Below are positions 1 through 8,469 of a stretch of 20,205 bases of DNA, piece after piece. Made by a program: the position numbers and the translations under genes. Under the pieces are notes generated by a model. It did not search any database, had not been told where the DNA came from, and saw only the letters and a program-made list of their open reading frames with translations. Numbering within the stretch: the stretch's first letter is position 1; each line of letters starts with the position of its first letter. The stretch comes from Gammaproteobacteria bacterium (GTDB lineage: Bacteria > Pseudomonadota > Gammaproteobacteria > Chromatiales > Chromatiaceae), in contig JARFQQ010000108.1 in NCBI GenBank assembly GCA_029287695.1, positions 1 to 20,205 of the forward strand, read 5' to 3'.

Positions 1-17
1 ATCGCGATGGTATCCAT
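1..17 (-). CDS. uvrA: Start of a leftward gene, probably UvrA (excinuclease ABC subunit A), cut by the window edge
   Basis: Only five full codons are present. Read leftward from position 17 they give M-D-T-I-A, which fits the usual UvrA start (Met-Asp-x-Ile-x followed by Arg-Gly-Ala). The identification leans mainly on gene order: in many gammaproteobacteria uvrA is divergent from an MFS transporter gene followed by ssb, exactly the arrangement here. A plausible leftward promoter lies at 54-83. I looked for a LexA operator of the CTGT-N8-ACAG type in the first 150 bases and saw none. The family assignment is inference from context and a very short match. Confidence 0.5.
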
Positions 18-53
18 CTACCGTTTTACAATAAAAAATCAGGCGAATCGGGT

Positions 54-83
54 ACTATACGATCTTTTGAATTTGAGCGCCAA
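54..83 (-). promoter_or_regulatory. Candidate sigma-70 promoter for the leftward uvrA-like gene
   Basis: On the minus strand, TTGGCG (78-83) and TATAGT (54-59) are separated by 18 bases, matching the consensus at 4/6 and 5/6 positions. Transcription would start near position 47, leaving about 30 bases of leader before the ATG at 15-17. Because this promoter occupies the region, a far-upstream start for the rightward MFS gene is unlikely. Confidence 0.4.
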
Positions 84-153
84 AGGCCATGTCCCTGCGC
101 GTTCAATCCGCCGCACCGCACCCGATCAGCGGCGCTGGACAATTGTACAACGC

Positions 154-1530
154 ATGAACAGACACTCCACGGATCGCATGTCCGCGACCGAAAAACGGGC
201 CACTTTCTCGCTCGCCAGTATCTATGGCCTGCGCATGCTGGGCCTGTTTCTGATCATGCCGGTCTTCGCCCTCTATGCCGAAGAGCTCACAGGCGTGACG
301 CCGCTGCTGGTCGGCCTGGCCATCGGCATCTACGGCCTGACCCAGGCGCTGCTGCAGATCCCTTTCGGCATGCTGTCGGACAGGATCGGGCGCAAGCCCG
401 TGATCGTCGGCGGACTGATCCTCTTCGCCATCGGCAGCGTCGTCGCGGCCATGTCCGAAAGCATCACGGGCGTCATCCTCGGCCGTGCACTGCAGGGCAG
501 CGGAGCCATCGCGGCCGCCGTCATGGCGCTGGTCGCCGACTCCACGCGCGAATCCAACCGCACCAAGGCAATGGCGCTGATCGGCATCAGCATCGGCATG
601 GCCTTCATGATCGCGCTCGTCGCAGGACCCATTCTCTATAAAAGTATCAGCGTGCCAGGCATGTTCTGGATGACGGCCGTGCTCGCTGTCGCGGGAATAC
701 TCGTGATTCTCTTCGTGGTGCCGACGCCGGAGCATAGTGCCATCCATCGCGACGCCGAGGTGGTCTCGGGGCAGGTCGGGCGCGTGCTGCATAACATCGA
801 ACTGCTGCGACTCGATTTCGGCATTTTCGTGCTGCACCTGGTCATGACGGCACTCTTTCTTGCATACCCGCTGCTGCTGCGCGACATGGGTGGCGTCGCC
901 AGCGAGGATCACTGGACCGTCTACCTGCCGGTGCTCGTGCTGTCGATCATGCTCATGGTGCCCTTTATCATTCTTGCCGAGCGCAAGGGCAAGACGAAGC
1001 AGGTCTTCCTCTTTGCCATCACGGCGCTGGCCCTCGGCCTCTTCGGTATCGGCGAGCTGGCCAGCGGCAAGTGGGGACTGATCGGCTGGCTGCTGCTCTT
1101 CTTCGCGGCCTTCAACCTGCTGGAAGCTTCACTGCCGTCGCTGATCTCCAAGGTCGCCCCGGCCGACGCCAAGGGCACGGCCATGGGCGTCTATTCGACA
1201 TCGCAGTTCGCCGGAGCCTTCCTCGGCGGCGCTGCGGGCGGCCTGGTTCACCAGCAGTTCGGCGTCCAGGCCGTGTTGCTGTTCGGCGCGGGTATGGCCT
1301 TTCTCTGGCTGCTGTTCGCCTTCGGCATGAAGGCGCCGGAGCCGCTGAAACCACGCCTGGTCAACATCAGTAAAATGGCCGGCAGCAGTGGTGAAATCAG
1401 CAAAATGTTTTACGGTATTGCCGGGGTTCGCGAGGTGGTCGTGGTCCCCGACGAAGGTGTGGCTTACCTGAAAGTCGATTCGAAAAAGCTCGACAATGAA
1501 GCGCTGGAAGCAATGGAGGCTTCCGCGTAA
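154..1530 (+). CDS. MFS transporter, YajR-like, with C-terminal ferredoxin-like (YAM-type) domain
   Basis: Predicted 12-helix inner-membrane major facilitator superfamily protein of 458 residues, probably a proton-driven drug/metabolite exporter; the substrate is unknown. Motif A of the family is clear at about residues 72-83 (GMLSDRIGRKPV), in the loop after helix 2. After the last helix, roughly residues 415-458 form a short soluble tail (GVREVVVVPDEGVAYLKVDS) resembling the C-terminal YAM domain of E. coli YajR. The frame stays open back to position 7, but that would overlap the divergent gene and its promoter. The ATG at 154 (or 178, eight codons later) gives a normal cytosolic N-terminus, and no strong ribosome site decides between them. 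It lies just upstream of ssb with 27 bases between, as in Pseudomonas-type genomes. Confidence 0.85.
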   Translation: MNRHSTDRMSATEKRATFSLASIYGLRMLGLFLIMPVFALYAEELTGVTPLLVGLAIGIYGLTQALLQIPFGMLSDRIGRKPVIVGGLILFAIGSVVAAMSESITGVILGRALQGSGAIAAAVMALVADSTRESNRTKAMALIGISIGMAFMIALVAGPILYKSISVPGMFWMTAVLAVAGILVILFVVPTPEHSAIHRDAEVVSGQVGRVLHNIELLRLDFGIFVLHLVMTALFLAYPLLLRDMGGVASEDHWTVYLPVLVLSIMLMVPFIILAERKGKTKQVFLFAITALALGLFGIGELASGKWGLIGWLLLFFAAFNLLEASLPSLISKVAPADAKGTAMGVYSTSQFAGAFLGGAAGGLVHQQFGVQAVLLFGAGMAFLWLLFAFGMKAPEPLKPRLVNISKMAGSSGEISKMFYGIAGVREVVVVPDEGVAYLKVDSKKLDNEALEAMEASA

Positions 1531-1557
1531 ACTGGATCAAATTATCTGGAGAAAAAC

Positions 1558-2031
1558 ATGGCATCAAGAGGCGTAAACAAGGTCATTCTGGTCGGCAACC
1601 TGGGAAAGGATCCCGAGGTCAGGTACATGCCGAACGGCAACGCCGTGGCCAACATCACAGTCGCCACCAGCGAAACATGGAAGGACAAGAACACCGGCGC
1701 TGATCAGGAAAAAACAGAGTGGCACCGATGCGTAGCATTCCGCAAACCTGCAGAGATCATCGGCGAATACATGAGAAAGGGCTCCAAAATCTACATTGAG
1801 GGCAAGCTGCAGACCCGCAAGTGGCAGGACCAGCAGGGGCAGGACCGCTACACGACAGAAATCGTGATCGATCAATTCCAGTTTCTCGATAGCCGCGGCG
1901 GCGGCACCGCGCCGATGGGTAATTCATCTGAAGGGAAAGGCTCTTATGGCGGTGGCGGAGACAACGGTTTCTCCCAGCCCCAGCAGCCTTCCCCGCCTTC
2001 GAGTGATTTCGAGGACGATATCCCCTTCTGA
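1558..2031 (+). CDS. ssb: Single-stranded DNA-binding protein
   Basis: Homotetrameric cytosolic protein that coats ssDNA in replication, recombination and repair. The 157-residue product has the full OB fold (about residues 1-110). DNA-stacking aromatics W41, W55, F61 and W89 stand one position away from the E. coli set W40/W54/F60/W88. A Gly/Ser/Pro/Gln-rich disordered linker follows, then the acidic tip DDIPF (153-157) that recruits partner proteins. A good Shine-Dalgarno (GGAG, 1548-1551) sits six bases before the ATG. It follows the MFS gene closely and ends before a strong terminator, so it is the last gene of its transcript. Neighbouring uvrA and ssb often share DNA-damage control, but I see no LexA box here. 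Confidence 0.97.
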   Translation: MASRGVNKVILVGNLGKDPEVRYMPNGNAVANITVATSETWKDKNTGADQEKTEWHRCVAFRKPAEIIGEYMRKGSKIYIEGKLQTRKWQDQQGQDRYTTEIVIDQFQFLDSRGGGTAPMGNSSEGKGSYGGGGDNGFSQPQQPSPPSSDFEDDIPF

Positions 2032-2061
2032 ACCAAGCAGTCGACGAGAACCTTTAACGAC

Positions 2062-2095
2062 AAGGACCGGCAGGATTATCCTCCGGTCCTTTTTT
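2062..2095 (+). terminator. Rho-independent terminator of ssb
   Basis: A perfect 9-bp stem (AAGGACCGG at 2062-2070 with CCGGTCCTT at 2083-2091) is extended inward, past a bulged C, by a 4-bp stem (AGGA/TCCT) with a 3-base loop. It runs into six Ts at 2090-2095. No equivalent T-run lies on the other side, so it acts mainly for the rightward ssb transcript and not for the convergent gene. Confidence 0.9.
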
Positions 2096-2145
2096 CTTGC
2101 CTCGCTTCAGGCAACAGCCAGTGAAGCGGTCACGGCTTGATCTGG

Positions 2146-2763
2146 CTACTTGATCGGGTAAAGGATTTCGTTACGCCGCAGGAACCAGGGCTTGAAGGGC
2201 GCATCATAACGCGCCCAGACCGGCATGCCGGCCGGTTCGAGTTGTCTTCCCGCCATCCACGCCTCGAGCTTCGCCAGATGTTCGCGATAGGATTTCTCGC
2301 TCCAGGTTCCGGAGTAACGCACAACTGCCATGCGCCTGGCCGGTATCTCCCGGAGACGGACTTCGGGGTCCAGCGGCTCAGGCAGCGATGCCAGGTCGTA
2401 ACGCGAGGGCATCATGAAACTCACCACCCATCTGTCTCCAAGCGGTTCCTGGGCGACAGGCGCGGTCATCGCGATCTTCTGCCCGGCGCGTTGCTGTGAA
2501 ACCGGCGCGGTCATGGCGATTTTCTCCTGCGGCCTGTTGTTACCGCTGATGTAACGGAAAAGCCTGTTGAAGGCAGCGCTGCCGGCGTCCTCAAGCTCCC
2601 CCTCGACGATCGTTTCAGCGACGACCAGGGACGCGTAGTCACGGATCTCGAAACCGTTATCTTTTTTGACAAGCGTGTATTTTGCTTCTTCGGTAGCCAT
2701 GGCACCAGGAACCGGCAAAAAGGTGAGCAACATCGCAATGATGCCAACAAAAGTGATCTTCAT
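2146..2763 (-). CDS. Secreted SOUL/heme-binding family protein
   Basis: A 205-residue protein with a Sec signal peptide (hydrophobic run after MKITFVG, likely cut after PGAMA). The mature part follows the SOUL family pattern: a start like YTLVKKDNGFEIRDY, then EKIAMTAPV, a family hallmark. That phrase appears twice in succession (KIAMTAPVSQQ then KIAMTAPVAQE). The end has FLRRNEILYPI. Some SOUL members bind heme or tetrapyrroles, while many bacterial ones have no proven function. The ATG at 2763 is preferred over a TTG 12 codons upstream because it begins the signal peptide cleanly. It is the last gene downstream of the cusA-type pump on the same strand, 76 bases away, so it is probably co-transcribed. 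A weak imperfect hairpin lies in that gap without a T-run. Confidence 0.85.
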   Translation of the reverse strand: MKITFVGIIAMLLTFLPVPGAMATEEAKYTLVKKDNGFEIRDYASLVVAETIVEGELEDAGSAAFNRLFRYISGNNRPQEKIAMTAPVSQQRAGQKIAMTAPVAQEPLGDRWVVSFMMPSRYDLASLPEPLDPEVRLREIPARRMAVVRYSGTWSEKSYREHLAKLEAWMAGRQLEPAGMPVWARYDAPFKPWFLRRNEILYPIK

Positions 2764-2839
2764 GCTGTCAGCATAACGAGTACCGCGTGTGGATACCAAT
2801 ATTCCGCCCCGGAAGGATCTTCCCGGATAGCGATGATGC

Positions 2840-5800
2840 TCATGACGCTTTCTCCGTCGATGAGATGGCGCGCGAGTCTGCTCCGGAATCGAGGCCGCGT
2901 CGCTTCCAGACCAGGTAGATAGCCGGGATCACGAAAAGAGAGAGCAGCGGCGCCGTGATCATGCCGCCAATCATCGGAGCTGCAATACGCTGCATGACCT
3001 CTGAACCGGTCCCCGTGCCGATGAAGATGGGAATCAGGCCTGCAACGATGACAGCGACCGTCATCACCTTGGGGCGCACGCGCAGGACAGCACCTTCCAT
3101 GATCGCCTGCTTCAGCATGGCCAGGGTCAGCGGGCCTTGCTGCATCTTCTCTCTGAGACTGTTGTCGAGATAGAGCAGCATGATAACGCCAAATTCTGCC
3201 GCCACCCCGGCAAGCGCAATAAAACCGACCCCGACGGCAACAGAGAGATTGAAACCAAGCAGGAAGATCAGCCAGAACCCGCCGACGAGCGCGAACGGCA
3301 GAGAGGCCATGACAAGCAGTGCCTCGCCGGCGCGGCGAAATGTCAGGTAAAGCAGGATGAAGATGATCACCAGCGTCAGCGGCACAACCTGGGCCAGGCG
3401 CTCCTGTGCACGGAGCATGTATTCATACTGGCCCGACCAGGTGATGGAGTAGCCCGGAGGCAGTTCGATATTCTCGCGCACGACCTGTTGTGCCTCCGTG
3501 ACATAGGAACCGAGATCCACATCACGGATATCAACAAAGGTCCAGCCGTTGAGTCGCGCATTCTCGCTCTTGAGCATGGGGGCGCCATCGACAATGTCGA
3601 TGGATGCCACCTGGCCAAGCGGCACCTGCGCGCCCGAAGAGGTCACGAGCGGCAACTCGCGGAGCTTCTCGAGATCATCGCGCTGTTCCCGCGGAAAACG
3701 CAGGTTGACGGGATAACGCTCAAGGCCTTCGACGGTTTGGGTGATATTGATGCCGCCGATGGCAGCCGCGACGACCTGGTTGATATCCGAAATATTCAGG
3801 CCGTAGCGCGCGGCAGCAAGGCGATCTGGGCGGATATCGATATAGCGCCCGCCCGCAACACGTTCGGAGTAGGCGGACACCGTGCCGGGCACCCCGGAAA
3901 CAACCCGCTCGATCTCGCGGCCGATTTGCTCGATGACTTTCAGGTCCGGTCCGGCAACCTTGATCCCGACCGGTGTCTTGATGCCGGTCGCCAGCATGTC
4001 GATGCGTGTCTTGATCGGCATGACCCAGGCGTTGGTCACACCGGGGAATTTCACCGTGGCATCGAGTTCCTCGATGATCTTCTGCGTTGTCATGCCTTCG
4101 CGCCACTGGTCACGCGGCTTGAACTGTATCAGCGTCTCGATCATCGTCAGAGGCGCGGGGTCAGTCGCAGTGTCGGCACGGCCGATTTTTCCGAATACCT
4201 GTTTGACTTCCGGGACCGTCTTGATGAGGCGATCCGTCTGCTGCAGCAACTCCCGGGCCTTGCCGATCGAGAGGCCCGGCAACGTGGTCGGCATGTACAT
4301 GAGATCACCCTCGTCGAGCTCAGGCATGAATTCGGAGCCAAGCCCGGTCGCAAAGCGCGCAAGCCATGGCGTCTCCCTGAACGTTCCTTTCCACTCTTTC
4401 GCAATCCTTTGCTGTGCGGACTCGATATTCGCAACCACCTCGCGCGCACTGCTGTCGGCCGGCGCATCGGTGACCGCGGCATATGCCGAAAAGGGCCATT
4501 TGAGCGGCTCGAGCAACCCGGGGATACCGCTGAGCGGGATCACGAGACTCAGCACCAGCAGCAGCGATACGAAGATCGTCAGCCCGGGAAGTTTCATAAC
4601 GGCCGTAATCATTGGCCGGTAGAGCCAGATGAGCAGGCGATTTAGCGGGTTTGTGCGTTCGTCCGGTATGCGTCCGCGGATGAAGTAACCCATGAGCACG
4701 GGCACCAGGGTGACAGCGAGTCCGGCCGAGGCGGCCATCGCATAGGTCTTGGTATAGGCAAGTGGTGAGAAGAGGCGGCCTTCCTGTGCCTCGAGGGTGA
4801 AGACCGGCAGGAAACTCAGCGTGATGATCAGCAAGGAGAAGAAAAGCGCCGGCCCCACCTCGATTGCAGCCGTAGTGACCGTTTCCCAATGCGCGCGCCC
4901 CCGGGGCATCTGTCCATGCGCATGCCTGTAGCGCTCCAGGTGCTTGTGGGCATTCTCGATCATTACGATGGCTGCATCGACCATGGCGCCGATGGCAATC
5001 GCGATGCCGCCGAGGGACATAATGTTGGCATTGATCCCCTGCTGCTGCATCACAATAAAGGATGCAAGAATCCCCAGCGGCAGCGTGATGATGGCGACAA
5101 AGGCCGAACGCAGGTGGAACAGGAAGACGAGGCACACGAGCGCCACGACAATGAACTCCTCGACGAGCTTGATCCTGAGATTATCGACAGCACGATGTAT
5201 CAGGGCAGAGCGGTCATAGGTCTCGACGATTTCGACACCTTCGGGAAGTCCTTGCCGGAGCTCCCCGATTCGCTGCTTGACTGCTTCGATGGTGGTGAGG
5301 GCATTTTCACCGTAGCGCATGACAACGATGCCACCCGTGATTTCACCCCGGCCATCGAGATCTGCCACGACACGCCGCATCTCGGGACCGATCTGGAGGG
5401 TCGCGATATCCCCGAGCAGCACCGGCGTTCCCGCATCGGTTGTCGCGATCGGGATCTTGCCCAGGTCCTCGAGTGACTGCAGGTAACCACGCGTGCGAAT
5501 CATGTACTCGGCCTCGGCCAGCTCGACGACAGAACCGCCGACTTCCTGGTTGGCGTTTCGGATTGCCATGCTGATGGTATCGAGGGGAATGCCGTAGGCA
5601 CGCAGTTTTTCAGGATCAACCACAACCTGGTACTGGCGCACCATACCACCCACCGTTGCGACCTCGGCCACGCCGGGCACTGTTTGCAGTTCGTATTTCA
5701 GAAACCAGTTCTGCAATGAAGTGAGCTGCGCAAGATCATGGGTTCCGGACCTGTCGACGAGCGCATAGCTGTAGATCCAGCCAACGCCCGTTGCGTCCGG

Positions 5801-6190
5801 TCCGAGCCGTGGTTGCACGCCCGCCGGCAAGCTGGCCGCGGCCTGGTTGAGGTACTCAAGCACGCGGGCGCGCGCCCAGTAAATATCGGTGCCATCCTCG
5901 AACAGCACGTAGACATAGGAGTCGCCAAAGAAAGAGTACCCACGCACGACTTCGGCACCCGGCACCGACAACATGGTGGTCGTGACCGGATAGGTGACCT
6001 GCTCCTCGACAACACGCGGCGATTGCCCGGGATAACTTGTCTTGATGATGACCTGCACGTCCGAGAGATCCGGGATCGCATCGAGCGGCGTCTGTTTCAG
6101 GGCATGCCATCCCCATGCCGTGATCAGCAGGCTGGCCAGCAACACGAGGAACCGGTTCTGTACTGACCAGCGAATGAGCCCTTTGAGCAT
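2840..6190 (-). CDS. cusA: CusA-type heavy-metal efflux RND transporter (Cu(I)/Ag(I))
   Basis: Proton-driven inner-membrane pump of 1116 residues, the engine of a tripartite Cus-type exporter. The three methionines that bind Cu(I)/Ag(I) in E. coli CusA (M573, M623, M672) are present with identical spacing as M633, M683 and M732. The proton-relay residues also align: D405 in [11 protein letters not shown]999 in AAEFGVIM, K1041 in RPKVMT. The copper/silver methionine set argues against a CzcA (Zn/Co/Cd) assignment. It is about 70 residues longer than CusA, mostly from an insertion of about 60 residues at roughly residues 560-617, just before the [12 protein letters not shown] segment. The start overlaps the adaptor gene's end region (stop TAA, one base, ATG), with a GGAGAG ribosome site inside the adaptor's last codons, implying translational coupling. 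Confidence 0.95.
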   Translation of the reverse strand: MLKGLIRWSVQNRFLVLLASLLITAWGWHALKQTPLDAIPDLSDVQVIIKTSYPGQSPRVVEEQVTYPVTTTMLSVPGAEVVRGYSFFGDSYVYVLFEDGTDIYWARARVLEYLNQAAASLPAGVQPRLGPDATGVGWIYSYALVDRSGTHDLAQLTSLQNWFLKYELQTVPGVAEVATVGGMVRQYQVVVDPEKLRAYGIPLDTISMAIRNANQEVGGSVVELAEAEYMIRTRGYLQSLEDLGKIPIATTDAGTPVLLGDIATLQIGPEMRRVVADLDGRGEITGGIVVMRYGENALTTIEAVKQRIGELRQGLPEGVEIVETYDRSALIHRAVDNLRIKLVEEFIVVALVCLVFLFHLRSAFVAIITLPLGILASFIVMQQQGINANIMSLGGIAIAIGAMVDAAIVMIENAHKHLERYRHAHGQMPRGRAHWETVTTAAIEVGPALFFSLLIITLSFLPVFTLEAQEGRLFSPLAYTKTYAMAASAGLAVTLVPVLMGYFIRGRIPDERTNPLNRLLIWLYRPMITAVMKLPGLTIFVSLLLVLSLVIPLSGIPGLLEPLKWPFSAYAAVTDAPADSSAREVVANIESAQQRIAKEWKGTFRETPWLARFATGLGSEFMPELDEGDLMYMPTTLPGLSIGKARELLQQTDRLIKTVPEVKQVFGKIGRADTATDPAPLTMIETLIQFKPRDQWREGMTTQKIIEELDATVKFPGVTNAWVMPIKTRIDMLATGIKTPVGIKVAGPDLKVIEQIGREIERVVSGVPGTVSAYSERVAGGRYIDIRPDRLAAARYGLNISDINQVVAAAIGGINITQTVEGLERYPVNLRFPREQRDDLEKLRELPLVTSSGAQVPLGQVASIDIVDGAPMLKSENARLNGWTFVDIRDVDLGSYVTEAQQVVRENIELPPGYSITWSGQYEYMLRAQERLAQVVPLTLVIIFILLYLTFRRAGEALLVMASLPFALVGGFWLIFLLGFNLSVAVGVGFIALAGVAAEFGVIMLLYLDNSLREKMQQGPLTLAMLKQAIMEGAVLRVRPKVMTVAVIVAGLIPIFIGTGTGSEVMQRIAAPMIGGMITAPLLSLFVIPAIYLVWKRRGLDSGADSRAISSTEKAS

Positions 6191-6191
6191 C

Positions 6192-7424
6192 TTACTCTCC
6201 GGCCATGCGCTGGAAACTGGCCTGCAGACTCGACTCCGAATCGATCAGGAACTGTCCCGAAGTGACGATCTCATCACCCGCTTCGAGTCCACTGAGTATC
6301 TCGATGCTGTCATTGCTGCGCGCACCGACCACGACGTCCACAGGCTGGAACCGGCCTTCGCCCAGCGCCGTCACGACCGTGTCGCGCTCACCGGTCCGGA
6401 TCAATGCCTCGGCTGGTATCAGGAGCCTGTCAGCTTGCGGGCCACCGTATATTTTCACCTCGGCAAACATGTTGGGCTTGAGTTGCCTGTCCGGGTTCGG
6501 AAACTCGAGCCGCACGCGCAGGGTCCGGCTTTTCAGATCGAGCTCCGGATAGATATAGTCGACCTTGCCCTCCCAGGACTTTCCCGGCCAGGCCGGCACA
6601 CTGATCTCGGCTGTGAGTCCCTCCTTCAGCCAGCCGATCTGGTGCTCGTAGACATCGACCATGACCCAGACGCTCGAGAGATCGGCAATTGTCATCATCT
6701 CCATGTCGGGCTTGAGGAACATGCCTTCGCGCGCACCCAGCATGGTCACGATGCCATCACCGGGGGCATAAACCGGCAAAGCGTTGCGCGTATCGCGATC
6801 CTTCTCGAGCTGTCGAATAGTGCTGTCATCGACACCCAGTATCCGAAGCCGGTTTCTCGCCTTCTCGACACGGCTGCTACGGATGTTGCCTGATTGCTCC
6901 ATTGCAACAAAGAAATCCACTTGCGCAGACAGAATCTCGGGGGAGTAGAAGGTTCCCAGCTTGTCGCCCTTACTCACCTGCTCACCCTCGGAACGAATCA
7001 TGAGCGACTCCATCCACCCTTCAGCACGGGGATGCAGGTGAATGAGTTTCGTTTCGTTGTAGTCGACGCGGCCGACTGTCCTGATAAAGCGCCAAAGGGT
7101 GTCCTTGCGGACAACTTCAGTCCGCAGGCCCATGCTCTGGATGATTTCGCCCTTCACGGAGACTGCCGGGTGTTTACCGGTGTTCGGATCGATCATCTTC
7201 GGCACCAGGTCCATACCGCAGATCGGGCAGCTACCCTCCTCGTTCTTGATGATCTGCGGATGCATCGGACAGACATACTTCGGATCCATATGCTTCCTTG
7301 CATGCTCCAGCACGGTGTCATCGCTGGCCTCGGCCAGGGACTCAGTCGGCTCGCCGGGTTCATCGAAGCAACCGGCAAGAATCAGAAAAGCGAACGGTAA
7401 CGGTATAAAAAAATAACGGCTCAT
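6192..7424 (-). CDS. cusB: CusB-type membrane fusion (adaptor) lipoprotein with N-terminal heavy-metal-binding domain
   Basis: Periplasmic adaptor of the efflux complex, 410 residues. The N-terminus is a lipoprotein signal ending in the lipobox LAGC, so Cys19 would be lipidated. Next comes a compact metal-binding module (YVCPMHP at 50-56 and [12 protein letters not shown] at 66-77; ligands C52, M54, H55, C66, C69, M71), seen in many Cus/Czc adaptors and P-type ATPases. The rest follows the HlyD/CusB plan: flanking barrel-sandwich halves ([18 protein letters not shown] near the start, [19 protein letters not shown] later), an alpha-hairpin between them, then beta-barrel and membrane-proximal domains ([19 protein letters not shown] near the end). 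It binds periplasmic Cu(I)/Ag(I) and hands it to CusA. No cusC-like outer-membrane channel gene is adjacent, so the channel must be encoded elsewhere. Confidence 0.93.
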   Translation of the reverse strand: MSRYFFIPLPFAFLILAGCFDEPGEPTESLAEASDDTVLEHARKHMDPKYVCPMHPQIIKNEEGSCPICGMDLVPKMIDPNTGKHPAVSVKGEIIQSMGLRTEVVRKDTLWRFIRTVGRVDYNETKLIHLHPRAEGWMESLMIRSEGEQVSKGDKLGTFYSPEILSAQVDFFVAMEQSGNIRSSRVEKARNRLRILGVDDSTIRQLEKDRDTRNALPVYAPGDGIVTMLGAREGMFLKPDMEMMTIADLSSVWVMVDVYEHQIGWLKEGLTAEISVPAWPGKSWEGKVDYIYPELDLKSRTLRVRLEFPNPDRQLKPNMFAEVKIYGGPQADRLLIPAEALIRTGERDTVVTALGEGRFQPVDVVVGARSNDSIEILSGLEAGDEIVTSGQFLIDSESSLQASFQRMAGE

Positions 7425-7438
7425 GGTTCACATCCATT

Positions 7439-7455
7439 GCAGCCGAAGTGGCTGC
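7439..7455. repeat. Short inverted repeat ahead of the CusB-type gene
   Basis: GCAGCC and GGCTGC form a 6-bp hairpin with a 5-base loop, 14 bases upstream of the adaptor start codon at 7424. It could affect translation of that gene, but its role is unknown. Confidence 0.3.
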
Positions 7456-7480
7456 TTGCTGACAAAAACAGGAATGACGG

Positions 7481-7498
7481 CGTCAGCAGCTGCTGACG
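7481..7498. repeat. Perfect 18-bp palindrome between the small secreted protein gene and the CusB-type gene
   Basis: The run CGTCAGCAGCTGCTGACG is its own reverse complement. It begins directly after the TGA stop of the leftward gene ending at 7499. There is no T-run, so it is not a standard terminator. It could be a protein-binding site or an mRNA-stabilising hairpin inside the operon. Confidence 0.5.
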
Positions 7499-7858
7499 TC
7501 AGGCGGATGTGACGGGACTTGGTGGCCGCTGCAACTGGCCAGGGCTGAAGTTGTAGAAGTGATCGACAGGCAGCAGGAAGAAATCCGTATGACCTGCAGA
7601 GACAGCAAACGGGTCGCTCGCAAGTAATGCCGATCCAGAGAGCATCAGGCATAGCTGGCACTTGTGGCACTCGTCGGCTATCCCCGGGGCTTCATCAGCC
7701 CGTTCAGAGGTGATGTGGCATGGATGGGATGCAGATTGCACAACAGCCGCATCCCCGGCATGCAGACATGGCAGCAGCACCGAAGCCAGTGACTGCAACG
7801 GCAGACAGAGCATTGCGAACAGGGCAATGAGCCGGGCTGTTTTTCTACACATGTTCAT
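7499..7858 (-). CDS. Small secreted Cys/His-rich protein at the head of the metal operon (DUF2946/CopL-like?)
   Basis: A 119-residue protein that I cannot assign firmly. It has a Sec signal (MNMCRKTARL then a hydrophobic run to about residue 26). The mature part has cysteines at 31 and 47 plus the cluster CHKCQLC (C64, C67, C70), with His at 33, 46, 49, 65, 90 and 100. It ends with LQRPPSP, which resembles the tail of small DUF2946/CopL-type proteins found beside copper genes. Position as first gene of the Cus-type operon and the thiol/imidazole content suggest periplasmic metal binding, which is inference. A second in-frame ATG lies two codons downstream (7850-7852). The -10 candidate is very close to the start, so either the mRNA is nearly leaderless or a later start is used. 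Confidence 0.65.
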   Translation of the reverse strand: MNMCRKTARLIALFAMLCLPLQSLASVLLPCLHAGDAAVVQSASHPCHITSERADEAPGIADECHKCQLCLMLSGSALLASDPFAVSAGHTDFFLLPVDHFYNFSPGQLQRPPSPVTSA

Positions 7859-7866
7859 ACTGACCG

Positions 7867-7898
7867 ATTATAGCCACAAAACTGACAGAAAAAGGCAA
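7867..7898 (-). promoter_or_regulatory. Candidate promoter of the metal-efflux operon, with long spacer
   Basis: On the minus strand a perfect TATAAT (7867-7872) lies 20 bases from TTGCCT (7893-7898). A spacer of 19-20 bases is typical of promoters activated by MerR-family metal sensors such as CueR, which would suit this operon. However, I see no clear CueR dyad in the spacer and no merR-type gene in the window. The predicted transcript would begin only a few bases before the ATG at 7858. Confidence 0.35.
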
Positions 7899-7955
7899 GC
7901 CCGAATAAAATCAAGGTAATATGCAACGATCAGGCGCGCGGCAAAATCCCGGTCC

Positions 7956-8420
7956 ATGAAAGACAAAGACGATCACATGTTAACCATCGGCTGGCGGGAA
8001 TGGGTCGCGCTACCGGATATTGGCCTGCCCGCCATCAAGGCCAAGATCGACACGGGCGCCAGGACCTCCGCACTGCATGCTTTCATGGTGGAACGCGTCA
8101 AACGCAAAAGGATTGATCACGTCCGCTTCCTCATGCATCCGCTGCAGCTGCGCGACAAGCCCGTTGTGGAGTGCGAGGCACCGCTCATCGATGTCAGGCA
8201 AGTCAGCGATTCGGGTGGCCACAGGGAGCAGCGTTTCGTCATTGAAACGCGCCTGATTCTTGGCGAGCTGGAATGGCCCGTCGAACTGACACTCACCAAC
8301 AGGGACAGCATGCGTTTCCGCATGCTTCTCGGCAGGCGCGCCATGGAAAACCACCTGCTGGTCGATCCGGCTGCATCCTACCTCGCCGGCAAACTCAATC
8401 CGAAAAAGTGTTATCGTTAG
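7956..8420 (+). CDS. rimB: RimB-like retropepsin-fold protease ('ATP-dependent zinc protease' family)
   Basis: A small soluble protein of 154 residues from the family named ATP-dependent zinc protease (PF05618), now viewed as retropepsin-like aspartic proteases. The single active-site triad Asp32-Thr33-Gly34 is seen in KIDTGARTSALHA, and the family's closing motif LGRRAMENHLLVDP is present near the end. One DTG per chain means it should act as a dimer. In Pseudomonas the relative RimB works with RimK, the ligase that adds glutamates to ribosomal protein S6. Here rimK follows after 49 bases and a third gene follows that, so one operon is likely. A second ATG at 7977 (residue 8) is an equally good start, and neither has a clear ribosome site. 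Confidence 0.85.
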   Translation: MKDKDDHMLTIGWREWVALPDIGLPAIKAKIDTGARTSALHAFMVERVKRKRIDHVRFLMHPLQLRDKPVVECEAPLIDVRQVSDSGGHREQRFVIETRLILGELEWPVELTLTNRDSMRFRMLLGRRAMENHLLVDPAASYLAGKLNPKKCYR

Positions 8421-8469
8421 GCGTCATGGCAACAGCGCCGTCGCATAAGAACACCCGCACTCAATCCCG

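Noticed and set aside
7..153. N-terminal extension of the MFS gene to the ATG at position 7
   Set aside because: It would overlap the divergent uvrA-like start and promoter, and the extra residues look non-coding (basic, no family match).
103..912. A 269-codon antisense frame opposite the MFS gene
   Set aside because: His/Asp-rich shadow of a membrane protein gene with no plausible start or domain.
2764..2799. Upstream TTG start for the SOUL protein
   Set aside because: It would put 12 polar residues before a complete signal peptide; the ATG at 2763 is the natural start.
2800..2839. Imperfect hairpin (CCGGAAG/CTTCCCGG) between cusA and the SOUL gene as a terminator
   Set aside because: The stem has a bulge and no T-run follows on the minus strand, so it is unlikely to end the operon transcript.
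3137..4645. A 502-codon open frame on the plus strand opposite the CusA-type gene
   Set aside because: It is fully antisense to a pump with intact catalytic residues, rich in Arg, His, Asp and Gln as expected from reversed GC-rich codons, and shows no recognisable domain.
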